DNA from: Litchfieldia salsa
Lineage (GTDB): Bacteria > Bacillota > Bacilli > Bacillales > Bacillaceae_L
Direction of reading: 5' to 3'
DNA: 64,000 nucleotides
Assembly (NCBI RefSeq): GCF_900104555.1
Contig: NZ_FNJU01000002.1
Location: forward strand, 496,001-560,000
Numbering within the stretch: the first letter of the stretch is position 1; each line of letters begins with the position of its first letter. Positions 1 to 9,265 of this stretch are shown here, piece after piece. Below the pieces are notes generated by a model, which saw only the letters and a program-made list of their open reading frames with translations, ran no database searches and was not told the DNA's origin. The translations under genes were made by a program, and so were the position numbers.

Positions 1-2561
1 TCCATAGATGATTCTAATAGTTCACGATCACCACCAAATGTAATCTCTGTTTCATCTGATAAATCTAAATCAGCAATCTCTGCATCAACCTTACTAGAAA
101 TATCACCTAAGTTTGTTGTTGTAGCAAATTTTACTGTAAATTGAACTGCACTTTGTTGATCAATTCGATTTATAGTGGTTGGTCCTTCACCGATTTGTAT
201 GTCAGTTAATTGACTGAGCTCAATATAACTATTATCTGGCTTTTTGATTAATAAATTACTTAATTGATCAATATTACTTGTTAACTCCCGATCATATCCG
301 ACATTTACTGGGTAGATCGATTGGTTTTCATCTGTTAACTGTATGGCAGTAGTGCCACGAGTTACATCATTAACAGTGGTTGCAATTTGGATTGGAAGTA
401 ATCCTTGTTCAAATGCCTTATCTCTATCTACTGTAATTTGAACCTCTTCAATTGTTTCTGTTAAATCAGTTGAAACTTCTGTAATATCTTCCAAATCTCT
501 TAGAGCAACGGTAATTCGTTCAACAGCTTCATTTAGTTGGTTTATATTATTATCCTTTACATTAAATGTAAGAGTGTTTGGTGATGAACCTGATGAAGAT
601 TGAACATTTAGTGATACTTCTGCAGTTGAATTAGCAGACCTAGCAGCACTTTCAATTTCTCGTTTATGTTCATCCATAAAATCAAACGTAGAAGCTGTTC
701 GGTTATCTAACTCTTTCATTTTCACATAGATTTCTGCTTCATTCGCACTACCTGTTCCTGAATATGCCCCATCCTGTGTCGAACCGATGGAACTCACATA
801 AACATCAACCTCTGTTTCATCACTAAGAACTTCCTCAATCGCTTTGACTGTCTTTTCAGTTTCGCTGAGTGTTGCCCCATTCTCTAGCTCCACACCAACT
901 GTAAAGAAACCTTCATCACTACTTGGTAGAAATTCTGTACCAACAGTGGTTAAACCAAAAATGCTTCCTGCAGTTATAATAATCGTAAGTACTAGAACGA
1001 GCGCTCGATTTCGTAAGCTCCATTTTGTTAACCCTTCTAGTGACTTCATAAAGCTTGATTCTTGACGTTTTACTTCTATATTTTCTCTCGGTGTCTTAAG
1101 AAATTTACTTGCAAGCATTGGCACAACTGTAAGGGCTACAAACAATGAAGCAAATAAACTAAAGGCAATGGTAAAGGCAAATTCAGTAAATAACTGCCCA
1201 ATGATTCCTGAGATAAAAACGACTGGTAAGAACACTGCTACCGTTGTTAGTGTTGACGCAACGATAGCTGTTCCTACTTCTTTCGTTCCATCTTCAGCAG
1301 CTTCTTTTGGTTCTTTCCCCATTGATAAATGTCGATAAATGTTTTCAATGACAACAATGGCATTATCGACTAACATTCCAATCCCTAGAGCCAATCCACC
1401 TAGTGTTAAGATATTTAATGTAAAATCAGAAAAATACATTAATACAAATGTGACAATAACTGAATATGGAATGGCAATTCCAATGATCAGTGGACTTTTT
1501 ACACTTCTTAAAAAGAAGAAAAGCACCAGCATGGCAAATAAGCCACCTAAGATCAACGTGTTAGACATATTACCAATTGCAATTTGAATAAAATCTCCTT
1601 GATCAAATAATACATCTGATTCAATTTCTTCATATTTTTCCTGACTCAACAAATCATCTAATTCTGTTCTAAATGATTCTGATACCTCGGCTGTATTTGC
1701 ATCTGATTGTTGGAGTACACTAACTAATAATGCTGGCTCTTGATTTGCCCTAGTAATCGTATTTTCTTCTTGTGGAGCTAGTGAGACGTCAGCAACATCC
1801 GCTAATGTAACCGTTTCTCCGTTTGCAGGGTTTTTAGTAATGTTGATTTGTTGTAGATTTTCAACAGAATTGACTGTGCTAATAACACGTGTTGTCAACT
1901 CTTTCCCTTCCGTTTCTACAGTATTTCCAGGTAATGAAATCGAGTTTGCACGAAGGATGTCTACAATATCCTGTTGAGTTAACGTATACTGTTTCAACAC
2001 CTCTTCATCTAAAACCACTTTTATTTCTTCAACAATTGTTCCACCTAAACTAACACTTGCAACACCATTAACTTTATTGAGCTCAGTTACAAGGTTCTCT
2101 GCTAACTCTTGTAAGGTAGCCGAATCAGTGTTTGTACTCAAAGAGAGTTGAATAACTGGGAATTGTGACGGGTCAAATTTCATAAAGCGTGGTTTATTTG
2201 CATCTTCAGCAATCGTCGTTGAATCGATTCTGCTTTGAACCTCACTCTCAACGTCTTCAATTGAAGTAGTCCAAGAGAATTGCATTAACGTTAAGCTTGA
2301 ATTCTCCTGTGAGGTAGATGACATTGTAGTCAAACCTGGCAAAGTCGAAAGCGATTCTTCAATTGGTTTCGTTACTTTTTCTACAACCTCAGTTGGACCT
2401 GCACCAGGATAATTGACAACCACAACCCCAATAGGAGGGTTAATTTCTGGAATTAGTTTAAGGGGAATATTTAATAATGATACAAGCCCTAAAATAATGA
2501 CTAAAAACATCGAAACTAATGTAAAAACCGGTCTTCTAATGGCAAAGTTACTAATCTTCAT
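1..2561 (-). CDS. swrC: RND-family efflux permease (SwrC/YerP/AcrB type), C-terminus beyond window
   Basis: Inner-membrane proton-driven exporter of the RND superfamily, which in Bacillus exports surfactin-like amphiphiles and drugs (family knowledge). I translated the minus strand from the ATG at 2561, which follows a GAGGAG ribosome site. The N-terminus reads MKISNFAIRRPVFTL, the usual RND start, then the porter domain (PGAGPTEVVEKVTKPIEE) and the membrane motif GIGMLVDNAIVVIENIYRH with its conserved Asp. A second porter half follows. About 853 codons are visible; family members have about 1,050, so the C-terminal membrane helices lie left of position 1. No membrane-fusion partner is visible. 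A perfect 14-bp palindrome sits upstream and may be its TetR operator. The family is secure; the substrate is inferred. Confidence 0.88.
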   Translation of the reverse strand, partial: MKISNFAIRRPVFTLVSMFLVIILGLVSLLNIPLKLIPEINPPIGVVVVNYPGAGPTEVVEKVTKPIEESLSTLPGLTTMSSTSQENSSLTLMQFSWTTSIEDVESEVQSRIDSTTIAEDANKPRFMKFDPSQFPVIQLSLSTNTDSATLQELAENLVTELNKVNGVASVSLGGTIVEEIKVVLDEEVLKQYTLTQQDIVDILRANSISLPGNTVETEGKELTTRVISTVNSVENLQQINITKNPANGETVTLADVADVSLAPQEENTITRANQEPALLVSVLQQSDANTAEVSESFRTELDDLLSQEKYEEIESDVLFDQGDFIQIAIGNMSNTLILGGLFAMLVLFFFLRSVKSPLIIGIAIPYSVIVTFVLMYFSDFTLNILTLGGLALGIGMLVDNAIVVIENIYRHLSMGKEPKEAAEDGTKEVGTAIVASTLTTVAVFLPVVFISGIIGQLFTEFAFTIAFSLFASLFVALTVVPMLASKFLKTPRENIEVKRQESSFMKSLEGLTKWSLRNRALVLVLTIIITAGSIFGLTTVGTEFLPSSDEGFFTVGVELENGATLSETEKTVKAIEEVLSDETEVDVYVSSIGSTQDGAYSGTGSANEAEIYVKMKELDNRTASTFDFMDEHKREIESAARSANSTAEVSLNVQSSSGSSPNTLTFNVKDNNINQLNEAVERITVALRDLEDITEVSTDLTETIEEVQITVDRDKAFEQGLLPIQIATTVNDVTRGTTAIQLTDENQSIYPVNVGYDRELTSNIDQLSNLLIKKPDNSYIELSQLTDIQIGEGPTTINRIDQQSAVQFTVKFATTTNLGDISSKVDAEIADLDLSDETEITFGGDRELLESSM

Positions 2562-2683
2562 TACATTTCTCCTCTTCTACTTATTAAATCAAAAAATCAT
2601 CAGGTCATTTCTACTATTAACAAAAAGTCTACAAAGAAATCACGAAATTAATGATTACTAATAATCGTAGCAGTCATAACATT

Positions 2684-2697
2684 TGACCAATTGGTCA
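2684..2697. promoter_or_regulatory. Perfect 14-bp palindrome TGACCAATTGGTCA, putative TetR-type operator
   Basis: The 14 bases form a perfect inverted repeat about 125 bp upstream of the RND exporter start. RND exporters in Bacillus are commonly repressed by a neighbouring TetR protein that binds such short dyads (yerO beside yerP/swrC). No tetR gene is visible here, so the assignment rests on the palindrome and its place. An ATTATA (TATAAT on the minus strand) abuts it at 2697-2702, where a repressor would block the promoter. Confidence 0.5.
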
Positions 2698-2752
2698 TTA
2701 TAATTAACTATAATTTAGACGAAGGGTTAATGCAAGAACAACGCCTAAACTG

Positions 2753-2776
2753 AAAAAACCTTCGCTAGTAAGGTTT
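2753..2776 (-). terminator. Second hairpin terminator downstream of the sensor kinase
   Basis: AAACCTT and AAGGTTT form a 7-bp stem, with a T-run on the minus strand immediately after. It lies just beyond a stronger terminator, so the kinase transcript appears to have two in tandem, insulating the RND promoter. Confidence 0.6.
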
Positions 2777-2781
2777 ACTTA

Positions 2782-2810
2782 GAAAAAAAAGACTGCTTAA
2801 AAGCAGTCTA
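2782..2810 (-). terminator. Intrinsic terminator overlapping the kinase stop codon
   Basis: AGACTGCT pairs with AGCAGTCT, followed on the minus strand by eight T residues. The 3-prime arm overlaps the TAG stop of the PAS kinase gene. Confidence 0.85.
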
Positions 2811-4679
2811 AATACAAACAGATTTTATTAAAAGTGGCAAAGTTACTTTAACAGTAGTCCCATGATTAGGGATACTTTCTATTATCATTTCTCCCCCATG
2901 TTCCTTTATTATTTTATTACTTATCGTTAAACCTAAACCGATCCCTTTTTCTTTCGTCGTATAAAAGGGGGTACCTAAGTGCTTTAGCCTTTCCTGAGGA
3001 ATTCCTACTCCATTATCAGAAAAACAAACCTCAACAGTATCATTTTTCATTACCCTCAATGAAACGATTATGTTTCCACCAAATGACATTGCCTCAATTG
3101 CATTCTTTATAAAGTTCATAAATACTTGTTTAATCTGATTAGGCTGACTAAATATAATAAGAGGTTCCTGATGTGTGATGATAGTTTCAATCGTTACATT
3201 GTGTAAGAGAGCCTGCGTTTCAAAAACTGTCAAGGTTCCCTTTATTAAATCCTGTATATTAGCTTCTTCAAATTCAACTGCTTGAGGCTTTGCAAGTGAC
3301 ATAAACTCATTTACAATCAGTTCGATCCTGTCCAATTCATCTATAATGATCTTAATATATCTAAGTTGATCTGTATCCATCAATGTTGATTGCATAAGTT
3401 TTGAAAATCCCTTTAAGGCTGTTAATGGGTTTCTAATTTCGTGTGCAACACCTGCTGCTAATTGTCCAATGATTGAAAGACGGTCTAGATTTCTTATTAA
3501 TTCATCATTTTTTATTCGATCTGTCATATTTCTAGATACTCCCACAAATGTCTCAATTGTTCCATCTTCATCCACGATTGGAGTAATGATTGACTCTACA
3601 AAAACCCACTCGTTCTTTGCCGATCTTAACCTTTTTTCAATAAGGATTGGGACTTTCTTTTTGATTGATTCTTCTAACTGTTCCTTAGTAGTTAATCTGT
3701 CGCTTGGGTGGATATATTCGAACATATTTTTGCCTTCCAATTCACTTGCAGAGTAACCAAGCATTTCTTCATGCGATGGGGAAGCAAAATAAATCACCCC
3801 ATTTAATCCATACATCTTAATTAAATCTGTTGTATGACGGGAGACTAAGTTATACTTTTCACGACTTTTCTTTAATTCACTTTCTGCTAATTTACGATTA
3901 GTAATATCTCTGGCAACCAAAACGAGATGATCAAGTTCTCCTAAGGAATTCAGTACAGTGGTTGTCTTTATTTCAAACCATATATATTGTTGGTTAGAAT
4001 GTTTAATTCGAAATTCAAAAGGATCATGATTTTTTTTCGTTTCTACATTTTCAAATCTATAAATGACCTCTTCTAAATCGTTCTTATGTACATAATTGAA
4101 ACAAATTTCATCTATCAATTCATCCACAGTATATTGTAGAATGTTTTGGCAAGATGGGGATATATATTTAATTTTCCCCTCATTATTAACGATGATGATA
4201 ATATCTGACATATTCCTTGTGATTAACTCGTATTTCTCATTGCTATGCTCTAACTTTTTAATCATTTTTCTTCGTTCACTTATAGTTGCATTATATAACT
4301 CTTTGTCTCTTAATTTTGTCTCTTCAACAATCTTGGTAATCATGATTAAATGAGTGCAAGCACCATTCTCACTAAAAACTGGCGTAACATAGCCATTACA
4401 AAGTCTTTTCCCATTTTTCAGAAAACAAGTATGGTCTACTAAAGTCTTCTTCTTACTTAAGATACATTCTTCGTATTTTCTTTTAAGGTAAGCAGCTCTA
4501 TCAGAACTGATTACATCTTCAAGCATTTTACCATAGTCGGACTCTTGTATAGTTCCCGCCTCAAGAGCGAAACGATTAGCATAATCATATGTATATATAC
4601 CTATCTGTTCTACTTTCATAATCATCACGTAATCTCTACATTCATCTAATGCAGATACAAGTACTTTATGTGAGAGCAT
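2808..4679 (-). CDS. PAS-domain sensor histidine kinase (sporulation-kinase-like, orphan)
   Basis: Soluble sensor kinase of 623 residues. No transmembrane segment is evident. Repeated PAS modules come first: one around residues 149-265 (NMSDIIIIVNNEGKIKYISP) and another around 275-390 (ending in the typical FVGVSRNMTDR). An extra N-terminal sensor region lies at 1-130. The HisKA box LAAGVAHEIRNPLTALKGF places the phospho-accepting His near residue 413, followed by an N-box (NFIKNAIEA) and G-boxes DNGVGI and GIGLGL of the ATPase domain. This layout and the H-box resemble KinA/KinE-type kinases that feed the Spo0A phosphorelay. No response regulator is adjacent, consistent with that role, but the target is inferred. 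The ATG follows AAGGAAG at good spacing. Confidence 0.85.
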   Translation of the reverse strand: MLSHKVLVSALDECRDYVMIMKVEQIGIYTYDYANRFALEAGTIQESDYGKMLEDVISSDRAAYLKRKYEECILSKKKTLVDHTCFLKNGKRLCNGYVTPVFSENGACTHLIMITKIVEETKLRDKELYNATISERRKMIKKLEHSNEKYELITRNMSDIIIIVNNEGKIKYISPSCQNILQYTVDELIDEICFNYVHKNDLEEVIYRFENVETKKNHDPFEFRIKHSNQQYIWFEIKTTTVLNSLGELDHLVLVARDITNRKLAESELKKSREKYNLVSRHTTDLIKMYGLNGVIYFASPSHEEMLGYSASELEGKNMFEYIHPSDRLTTKEQLEESIKKKVPILIEKRLRSAKNEWVFVESIITPIVDEDGTIETFVGVSRNMTDRIKNDELIRNLDRLSIIGQLAAGVAHEIRNPLTALKGFSKLMQSTLMDTDQLRYIKIIIDELDRIELIVNEFMSLAKPQAVEFEEANIQDLIKGTLTVFETQALLHNVTIETIITHQEPLIIFSQPNQIKQVFMNFIKNAIEAMSFGGNIIVSLRVMKNDTVEVCFSDNGVGIPQERLKHLGTPFYTTKEKGIGLGLTISNKIIKEHGGEMIIESIPNHGTTVKVTLPLLIKSVCI

Positions 4680-4782
4680 TTGTCACACTTCCTTAAATAG
4701 GAATTTATTAACTTTTATTGTAACCGCTTTATAGACTGAATGAAAGAAATTTTCCCAATACTAGATTGTTTATAATAGAATA

Positions 4783-4808
4783 TAAAAAAAAGAGCTAAGA
4801 TTAGCTCC
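4783..4808 (-). terminator. Intrinsic terminator of the small zinc-finger gene
   Basis: GAGCTAA and TTAGCTC form a 7-bp stem with a two-base loop. On the minus strand it is followed by a run of T residues, ten bases past the stop of the 69-residue gene. Confidence 0.75.
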
Positions 4809-4817
4809 AGGTTGTAT

Positions 4818-5027
4818 CTATTGATTTCCTTCAAACCATTCCGAATAATTACCTGATCCATTGCAGCCCGTACAATCAATTGGGTTTGCAAAATATAGAT
4901 CATACGTGTTGAAGGTATGAAAGCCTCTACCGTTACAATCAGGACATAGTCCTAATCCTTCCATTTCTCTAACTTTCTTTTCATATCTTGAAGAAATCCA
5001 ATCATTAACTGTGTTTATTAGTCCCAT
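4818..5027 (-). CDS. Small DnaJ-type zinc-finger protein, function unknown
   Basis: About 69 residues. Two CxxCxGxG-type motifs are visible (CPDCNGRGF and CTGCNGSG), the pattern that binds one zinc ion in DnaJ and related small proteins. The start is taken at the internal ATG (5027), because GAGGTG lies six bases upstream; a GTG nine bases earlier overlaps that ribosome site. The N-terminal 30 residues are helical and charged (VNDWISSRYEKKVREME). It has its own terminator and no obvious operon partner. Such proteins are often called DnaJ-like or left hypothetical in Bacillus; I do not recognise a specific function. Confidence 0.7.
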   Translation of the reverse strand: MGLINTVNDWISSRYEKKVREMEGLGLCPDCNGRGFHTFNTYDLYFANPIDCTGCNGSGNYSEWFEGNQ

Positions 5028-5120
5028 TTCACACACCTCACATCCATATTTTTCTTTAGCATGTGGAAAAAATAGGATATCTATGCATTAGTAGTATATT
5101 CATAACAAGTGATTGGGGTG

Positions 5121-5258
5121 ATAAGAAAAGCGCAAGCGCCTTTTTAGCCTCAGGCAGGCATAAGGCGAATCACGCAGGAAACCTTGGTTTCTGGAGTGAT
5201 TTGACTTATGACCCCGAGGGGCTAGGCGCTGGAGCTAGACACTTCGAAAAGCGCAAGC
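5121..5258. repeat. Bacillaceae intergenic GCGCAAGCGCC-type palindromic repeat
   Basis: Non-coding element bounded by the 13-bp direct repeat GAAAAGCGCAAGC at 5125-5137 and 5246-5258. Inside, AGCGCC near the left end can pair with GGCGCT near the right end. The segment TTATGACCCCGAGGGGCTAG is typical of a dispersed repeat common in Bacillus and Geobacillus genomes (recalled, not searched). It fills most of the gap between the small zinc-finger gene and the alpha-glucosidase terminator. Confidence 0.75.
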
Positions 5259-5290
5259 AAAAAAGTATACCGTTTAAACACGGTATACTC
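5258..5290 (-). terminator. Intrinsic terminator overlapping the alpha-glucosidase stop
   Basis: AGTATACCG pairs with CGGTATACT around a short AT loop, then T residues on the minus strand. The 3-prime end of the coding region, including the stop codon at 5274-5276, lies within the hairpin. Confidence 0.85.
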
Positions 5291-6935
5291 TAGCTTCAAA
5301 AGGTTTTAAAGTAAATTCAGTCAAAGCATCATGTGGGGCAACTTCATAGTTATGAAGGATTAGCCCGTCACTCTTAAGAGGAAATTCGCTCATATGGTAA
5401 TTAGCCTCGTCTTCAGTTAAATTCGTAATAATAACCATCTTTTCTTCATCTAATGTTCTTGTATATGCATAAATTTGAGGGTGTTCGTTCAAGATTAAAT
5501 CATATGCGCCATACGTGAAGATGCTATTTGCCTTCTTAATTAATATCATCTTCTTATAATAATTTAGAATTGAATCGTCTTCATTCTGTTGAACCTCAAC
5601 ATTGATTTCATGGTAGTTCGGATTAATACCTAACCACGGCTCACCAGTTGTAAAACCTGCATTTTCACTTGCTGACCACTGCATTGGTGTACGTGAATTA
5701 TCCCTCGAAGAAGACCAAATGTATGCCATAATTTCCTCGTGTGATACACCTTCCTCACGTTTAATTCGATACATATTTTTAATGGAAACATCATTATATT
5801 GATCAATCAAGTCAAATTGAACATTAGTCATGCCAATTTCTTGGCCTTGATAGATATATGGTGTTCCTTGCATAAGAAAATACATCGTCCCTAAGCATTT
5901 GGCACTTTCTTTCCAGTAATCCTTATCATTACCCCAAGTTGACACAGACCTTGCTTTGTCATGATTTTCAATAAACAAAGCATTCCATCCTCTATTCTCT
6001 AACCCTTTTTGCCATCTTGTTAACACTTCTTTCAACCCTATGATATCTAGACCCTTATTTGACTCAGCATCCCAAAGGCTTAAATGTTCAAATTGGAAAA
6101 TCATATTAAACTTCCCTTTTTCTTCTCCAACCCATTCATCCGCTTGTTCAATACTCACCCCATTTGCTTCACCAACGGTCATAATGTCGTATTTTGCAAA
6201 AGTCTCTTCTTTTAATTCCTCCAAGAATGGGTTAATTCCTTCTACATTCATATGTTTATCAAATGAAGGAACATATTTTAATCCCTCAGGATTTGGCATA
6301 TCCTCTAGGCCTGGCTCTTTTTTAATATGACTTATCGCATCAACTCTAAATCCGTCAATTCCTTTATCTAACCACCAATTAATCATTTTATATATTTCTT
6401 CTCTAACCTCTTCCACTTCCCAGTTCAAATCAGGCTGCTTTGTTGAAAAGATATGAAGATAATACTGCTCTGTCTTCTCATCGTATTCCCAAGCAGGGCC
6501 ACTAAAAATGCTTTCCCAATTGTTTGGTTCCTTACCATCTTTAGCATCTCTCCAAATATACCAATCACGCTTAGGGTTATCCTTTGAAGAGCGCGATTCG
6601 ATAAACCAAGGATGTTCATCACTTGTGTGGTTAATCACTAAATCAACAATTAACTTCATCCCGCGATTGTGAACCTCTTGTAAAAGTAAATCAAAGTCCT
6701 CCATTGTTCCAAACTCATCCATAATATCTTGGTAATCGCTAATATCATAACCATTATCATCATTTGGAGACTTATAAACAGGACAAATCCAAATAAGATC
6801 GATTCCAAGGTCCTTTAAGTAATCTAATTTTGAGATAATTCCCTTCAAGTCACCTATTCCATCACCGTTTGAATCCATAAAGCTTCTCGGATAGATCTGA
6901 TACGCTACAAGTTCTTTCCACCATACTTTGCTCAT
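5274..6935 (-). CDS. malL: GH13 alpha-glucosidase (oligo-1,6-glucosidase / maltase family)
   Basis: Cytoplasmic glycoside hydrolase of 553 residues, normal family length, releasing glucose from short malto- or isomalto-oligosaccharides. Catalytic residues are visible: nucleophile Asp199 in GFRVDAISHI, acid/base Glu256 in VGEANGV, and Asp326 in ENHDKAR. The family motif QPDLNWE is present. Residue 200 next to the nucleophile is Ala. In this subfamily Val at that place goes with alpha-1,6 preference and Ala with alpha-1,4 preference (family knowledge), so a maltase-like activity is more likely than strict oligo-1,6 activity. No sugar transporter or regulator is adjacent. A cre-like operator sits 33 bp upstream, suggesting catabolite or LacI-family control. 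Confidence 0.88.
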   Translation of the reverse strand: MSKVWWKELVAYQIYPRSFMDSNGDGIGDLKGIISKLDYLKDLGIDLIWICPVYKSPNDDNGYDISDYQDIMDEFGTMEDFDLLLQEVHNRGMKLIVDLVINHTSDEHPWFIESRSSKDNPKRDWYIWRDAKDGKEPNNWESIFSGPAWEYDEKTEQYYLHIFSTKQPDLNWEVEEVREEIYKMINWWLDKGIDGFRVDAISHIKKEPGLEDMPNPEGLKYVPSFDKHMNVEGINPFLEELKEETFAKYDIMTVGEANGVSIEQADEWVGEEKGKFNMIFQFEHLSLWDAESNKGLDIIGLKEVLTRWQKGLENRGWNALFIENHDKARSVSTWGNDKDYWKESAKCLGTMYFLMQGTPYIYQGQEIGMTNVQFDLIDQYNDVSIKNMYRIKREEGVSHEEIMAYIWSSSRDNSRTPMQWSASENAGFTTGEPWLGINPNYHEINVEVQQNEDDSILNYYKKMILIKKANSIFTYGAYDLILNEHPQIYAYTRTLDEEKMVIITNLTEDEANYHMSEFPLKSDGLILHNYEVAPHDALTEFTLKPFEARVYRV

Positions 6936-6967
6936 CTATTTATATCCCTCTTTCAATTATCATTTTA

Positions 6968-6982
6968 AGGCAACCGTTTGCA
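6968..6982. promoter_or_regulatory. cre-like (CcpA/LacI-family) operator upstream of malL
   Basis: AGGCAACCGTTTGCA matches the cre consensus WTGNAANCGNWNNCW at 14 of 15 places (G instead of T at the second). The core GCAACCGTTTGC is a near-palindrome centred on CG, as LacI-family proteins prefer. It lies 33 bp upstream of the alpha-glucosidase ATG, so binding could repress transcription. CcpA and a MalR-like repressor cannot be told apart by sequence. Confidence 0.55.
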
Positions 6983-7184
6983 CTATTTATAATAACAAAA
7001 TCCTCATATATTTCAATATATATTTAAATATATTCACATTAATAATTAATAAAACCATTATTACCTTTTTAACAACCATTAAAACCATAAAAAAAAGAAA
7101 ATGCGATTAAGGAAGAGTTTTCGCCTCCCCCATAAATATTTAAGGAACATCGAATATTCTAATTGAAAGGATAAGGTGAGACAT

Positions 7185-7322
7185 TTGAATAAACAAATAA
7201 TAAAACTGACTTATGTAGAAATCGATAAACTTCTTGAACCAATTGAAAAGGATTGGCTTAAAGAACTTAAGTTGAAATTTGTGACAGATGAGGAAATCGA
7301 ATCTCTATTAAAGACACCCTAA
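7185..7322 (+). CDS. Short hypothetical protein (45 residues)
   Basis: Small ORF starting with TTG at 7185, preceded by AAAGGATAAGGTGAG, a strong ribosome site at proper spacing. The product (MNKQIIKLTYVEIDKLLEP...) is charged, with a predicted helical DWLKELKLKFV stretch, and has no membrane segment or cysteine. It lies alone between the divergent alpha-glucosidase gene and the convergent petrobactin operon. I do not recognise a family; the call rests on the ribosome site and intact frame. Confidence 0.5.
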   Translation: MNKQIIKLTYVEIDKLLEPIEKDWLKELKLKFVTDEEIESLLKTP

Positions 7323-7401
7323 TAAATGCAAACTGACAAATAAAGAGAATTATATACTAACACTCCCACCTTCCTCATATCCTTATTTAACATCAAACTA
7401 T

Positions 7402-7437
7402 AAAAAAAGAGTAGGGATTGTCCCTTACTCTTTTTAG
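7402..7437 (-). terminator. Terminator of the asb (petrobactin) operon
   Basis: AAAGAGTAGGGA pairs with TCCCTTACTCTTT across a short loop (one bulged base), directly after the asbF stop. T residues follow on the minus strand. Confidence 0.8.
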
Positions 7438-7442
7438 AAGAA

Positions 7443-8291
7443 TTATATCTTAAATTGATATAACTTATTCACATTTAGTTGATTAATTAATTCCCTAATT
7501 TCATCTCCATCACTCGTTAACACATCCTTCACATTATGACCGAACCATTCTAATGAACCATGTACCTCCATTGTTTTAACAGTTTCTGTCAGAAATTCAC
7601 GATAGTTTACTTCTCCTTGGAACAAGGGAACCATTCCTTCTCTTGAACCTGAGGCAGCATAAACATTCTCTGGTGCAAATACGGATAACTCATTACGTGA
7701 TGAGATGTTTTTTAGATGAAAGTGTGAAATAAATGGTCGAAGTTCCTTCATAGCTTCTACTGGATTGACTCCTGACTCCCATACATGTAACACATCAAAA
7801 TTTATCCGAAGTGCTGGATGATCAATTTCTTGTATTAGCTTTATCGTAGAAGCTTGAGTATCTGCTAGTGTGTTTGGATGAGTTTCCACAAGTAAATACT
7901 GACCTTCTAAATAAAGTTTCTGACAAATGATGCGGATTTTTTCGAGTAGTTCACTTCTTTCTTGTTGAGTTGTTTGTTCACTTCCTTTCTTTCCAACAAA
8001 TGTTCGTATTTTATTTGTCCCCCAATGCTTAGCGATGTTTGAAAGAATTTGTGTTTCCTTGATCATAGTCTCAATACTAGCTTCTAATGGAAGGTAATCG
8101 CTGATCATACTTGTTTCTAAACCATATGCATTGAGCCACTCTTTCCCATAATAAGAATTGAGGCCTAAATTCTTTGCATGGACTCCCCATAGTTCTATTT
8201 CATCAAACTGTTTTGATTTTGCCCAATGAGCGATTTGATCCATTGAATATAGATGGTGTCGAAAAGAAATCGTACAAATTGATAGTTTCAT
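7443..8291 (-). CDS. asbF: 3-dehydroshikimate dehydratase AsbF (petrobactin 3,4-dihydroxybenzoate supply)
   Basis: Converts 3-dehydroshikimate to 3,4-dihydroxybenzoate, the unusual catechol of petrobactin. The 282-residue protein belongs to the xylose-isomerase-like TIM-barrel family. Metal-binding acids and histidines appear in LLVETHPNTL, RINFDVLHVWESG and FISHFHLKNIS, as expected for the metal-dependent fold. It is the last gene of the operon and overlaps asbE by four bases (ATGA), indicating translational coupling. Its position behind AsbA-E, in the order known from Bacillus anthracis, makes the assignment firm. A terminator follows the stop immediately. Confidence 0.92.
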   Translation of the reverse strand: MKLSICTISFRHHLYSMDQIAHWAKSKQFDEIELWGVHAKNLGLNSYYGKEWLNAYGLETSMISDYLPLEASIETMIKETQILSNIAKHWGTNKIRTFVGKKGSEQTTQQERSELLEKIRIICQKLYLEGQYLLVETHPNTLADTQASTIKLIQEIDHPALRINFDVLHVWESGVNPVEAMKELRPFISHFHLKNISSRNELSVFAPENVYAASGSREGMVPLFQGEVNYREFLTETVKTMEVHGSLEWFGHNVKDVLTSDGDEIRELINQLNVNKLYQFKI

Positions 8292-9265
8292 CTTACTACT
8301 TCACCTTCTTTTTGAGCGAGGTTTTGTTTGGCTAACCATTTGTTGAAGCATTCTTGTAAACCTTGTTTAATTTTGAATTCTAGTTCATTTTGTTCGATTA
8401 ATTTTTCATTAATAGAATGTAGAATTGTCTCTTTGTTTGTCATCTCATACTTCATAGCACGGTATTGAATTGTGGTAAACCCATTAACAAGTCGTTCAAT
8501 TTCGGTACACCACTGTTCAAAGCCTTCCTCCTCAAGATCAAGGTATTCCCAAAAGTATGCAAATGCATGCTCATATGCATACTTCCTAATTGCTATAACT
8601 GGTAATTGCTTTAATGCTACTGATAGCTTAACGTTACGAGAATTTCCAGTTACAAAATCATTTACAATTCTCCGGATAGCCTCTGTTATTGGATTTACTT
8701 CATGCTTGATACACGTGTTAAAGTAAGCTTCGATAGTCTCCTTACTTGTTGGACGAATTTCCTCTTCATGAAAGTAATACCCTCCTTCTACGCTAGGTTC
8801 ATTAATTGCTTGGAGAATTCTTTCCCTAGGGAGTACACCTTCCCATCGAAAATCGGGGTCATACATTAACCACTCATCTTCACTTTCAGTCTTCTCAAGC
8901 ATGACATAATGGGGAAACGGTTTTTGGTTAAATTTATTCTCTCGCTCGGGTAGCATCGATAAATCAAGCATCACCATTACATATGAATGTTTGGATTTGT
9001 TATCTATCAATCTTTGAAGCACATTTATATTTTCCTGTTTGGACTTTTTTTCACAATACCAATTATAAAGCTTGATACCATAAAGTAGTTCATACCATGT
9101 CTGAAAAAAGTCATGATTAATAGTAGTAGAATGATAGGTTAACCTTCCATGTTCAATATCAAAATCAGCATCCCACACTCCAAAATAGTAGGGTCTGTGA
9201 TCAACTCCATTTGTCTTCTTTATCACTTCACATACACAACTAACAAAACAATGTACTTTAATCAT
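8288..9265 (-). CDS. asbE: Petrobactin biosynthesis protein AsbE
   Basis: In the characterised pathway AsbE helps transfer 3,4-dihydroxybenzoate from the carrier protein AsbD to spermidine or the citryl-spermidine backbone. The 325-residue protein has no easily named catalytic motif and belongs to a small family found with AsbD. Recognition rests on length, on flanking by AsbD and AsbF, and on features such as HYVMLEKTESEDEWLMYDPDFRWEG. It overlaps both neighbours by four bases. It is cytoplasmic, with no signal or membrane segment. Confidence 0.88.
   Translation of the reverse strand: MIKVHCFVSCVCEVIKKTNGVDHRPYYFGVWDADFDIEHGRLTYHSTTINHDFFQTWYELLYGIKLYNWYCEKKSKQENINVLQRLIDNKSKHSYVMVMLDLSMLPERENKFNQKPFPHYVMLEKTESEDEWLMYDPDFRWEGVLPRERILQAINEPSVEGGYYFHEEEIRPTSKETIEAYFNTCIKHEVNPITEAIRRIVNDFVTGNSRNVKLSVALKQLPVIAIRKYAYEHAFAYFWEYLDLEEEGFEQWCTEIERLVNGFTTIQYRAMKYEMTNKETILHSINEKLIEQNELEFKIKQGLQECFNKWLAKQNLAQKEGEVVR

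Noticed and set aside
844-2661. Plus-strand open frames at 844-1065, 1339-1587 and 2413-2661
   Set aside because: They run antisense to the RND exporter, whose translation gives clear family motifs; no ribosome sites precede them.
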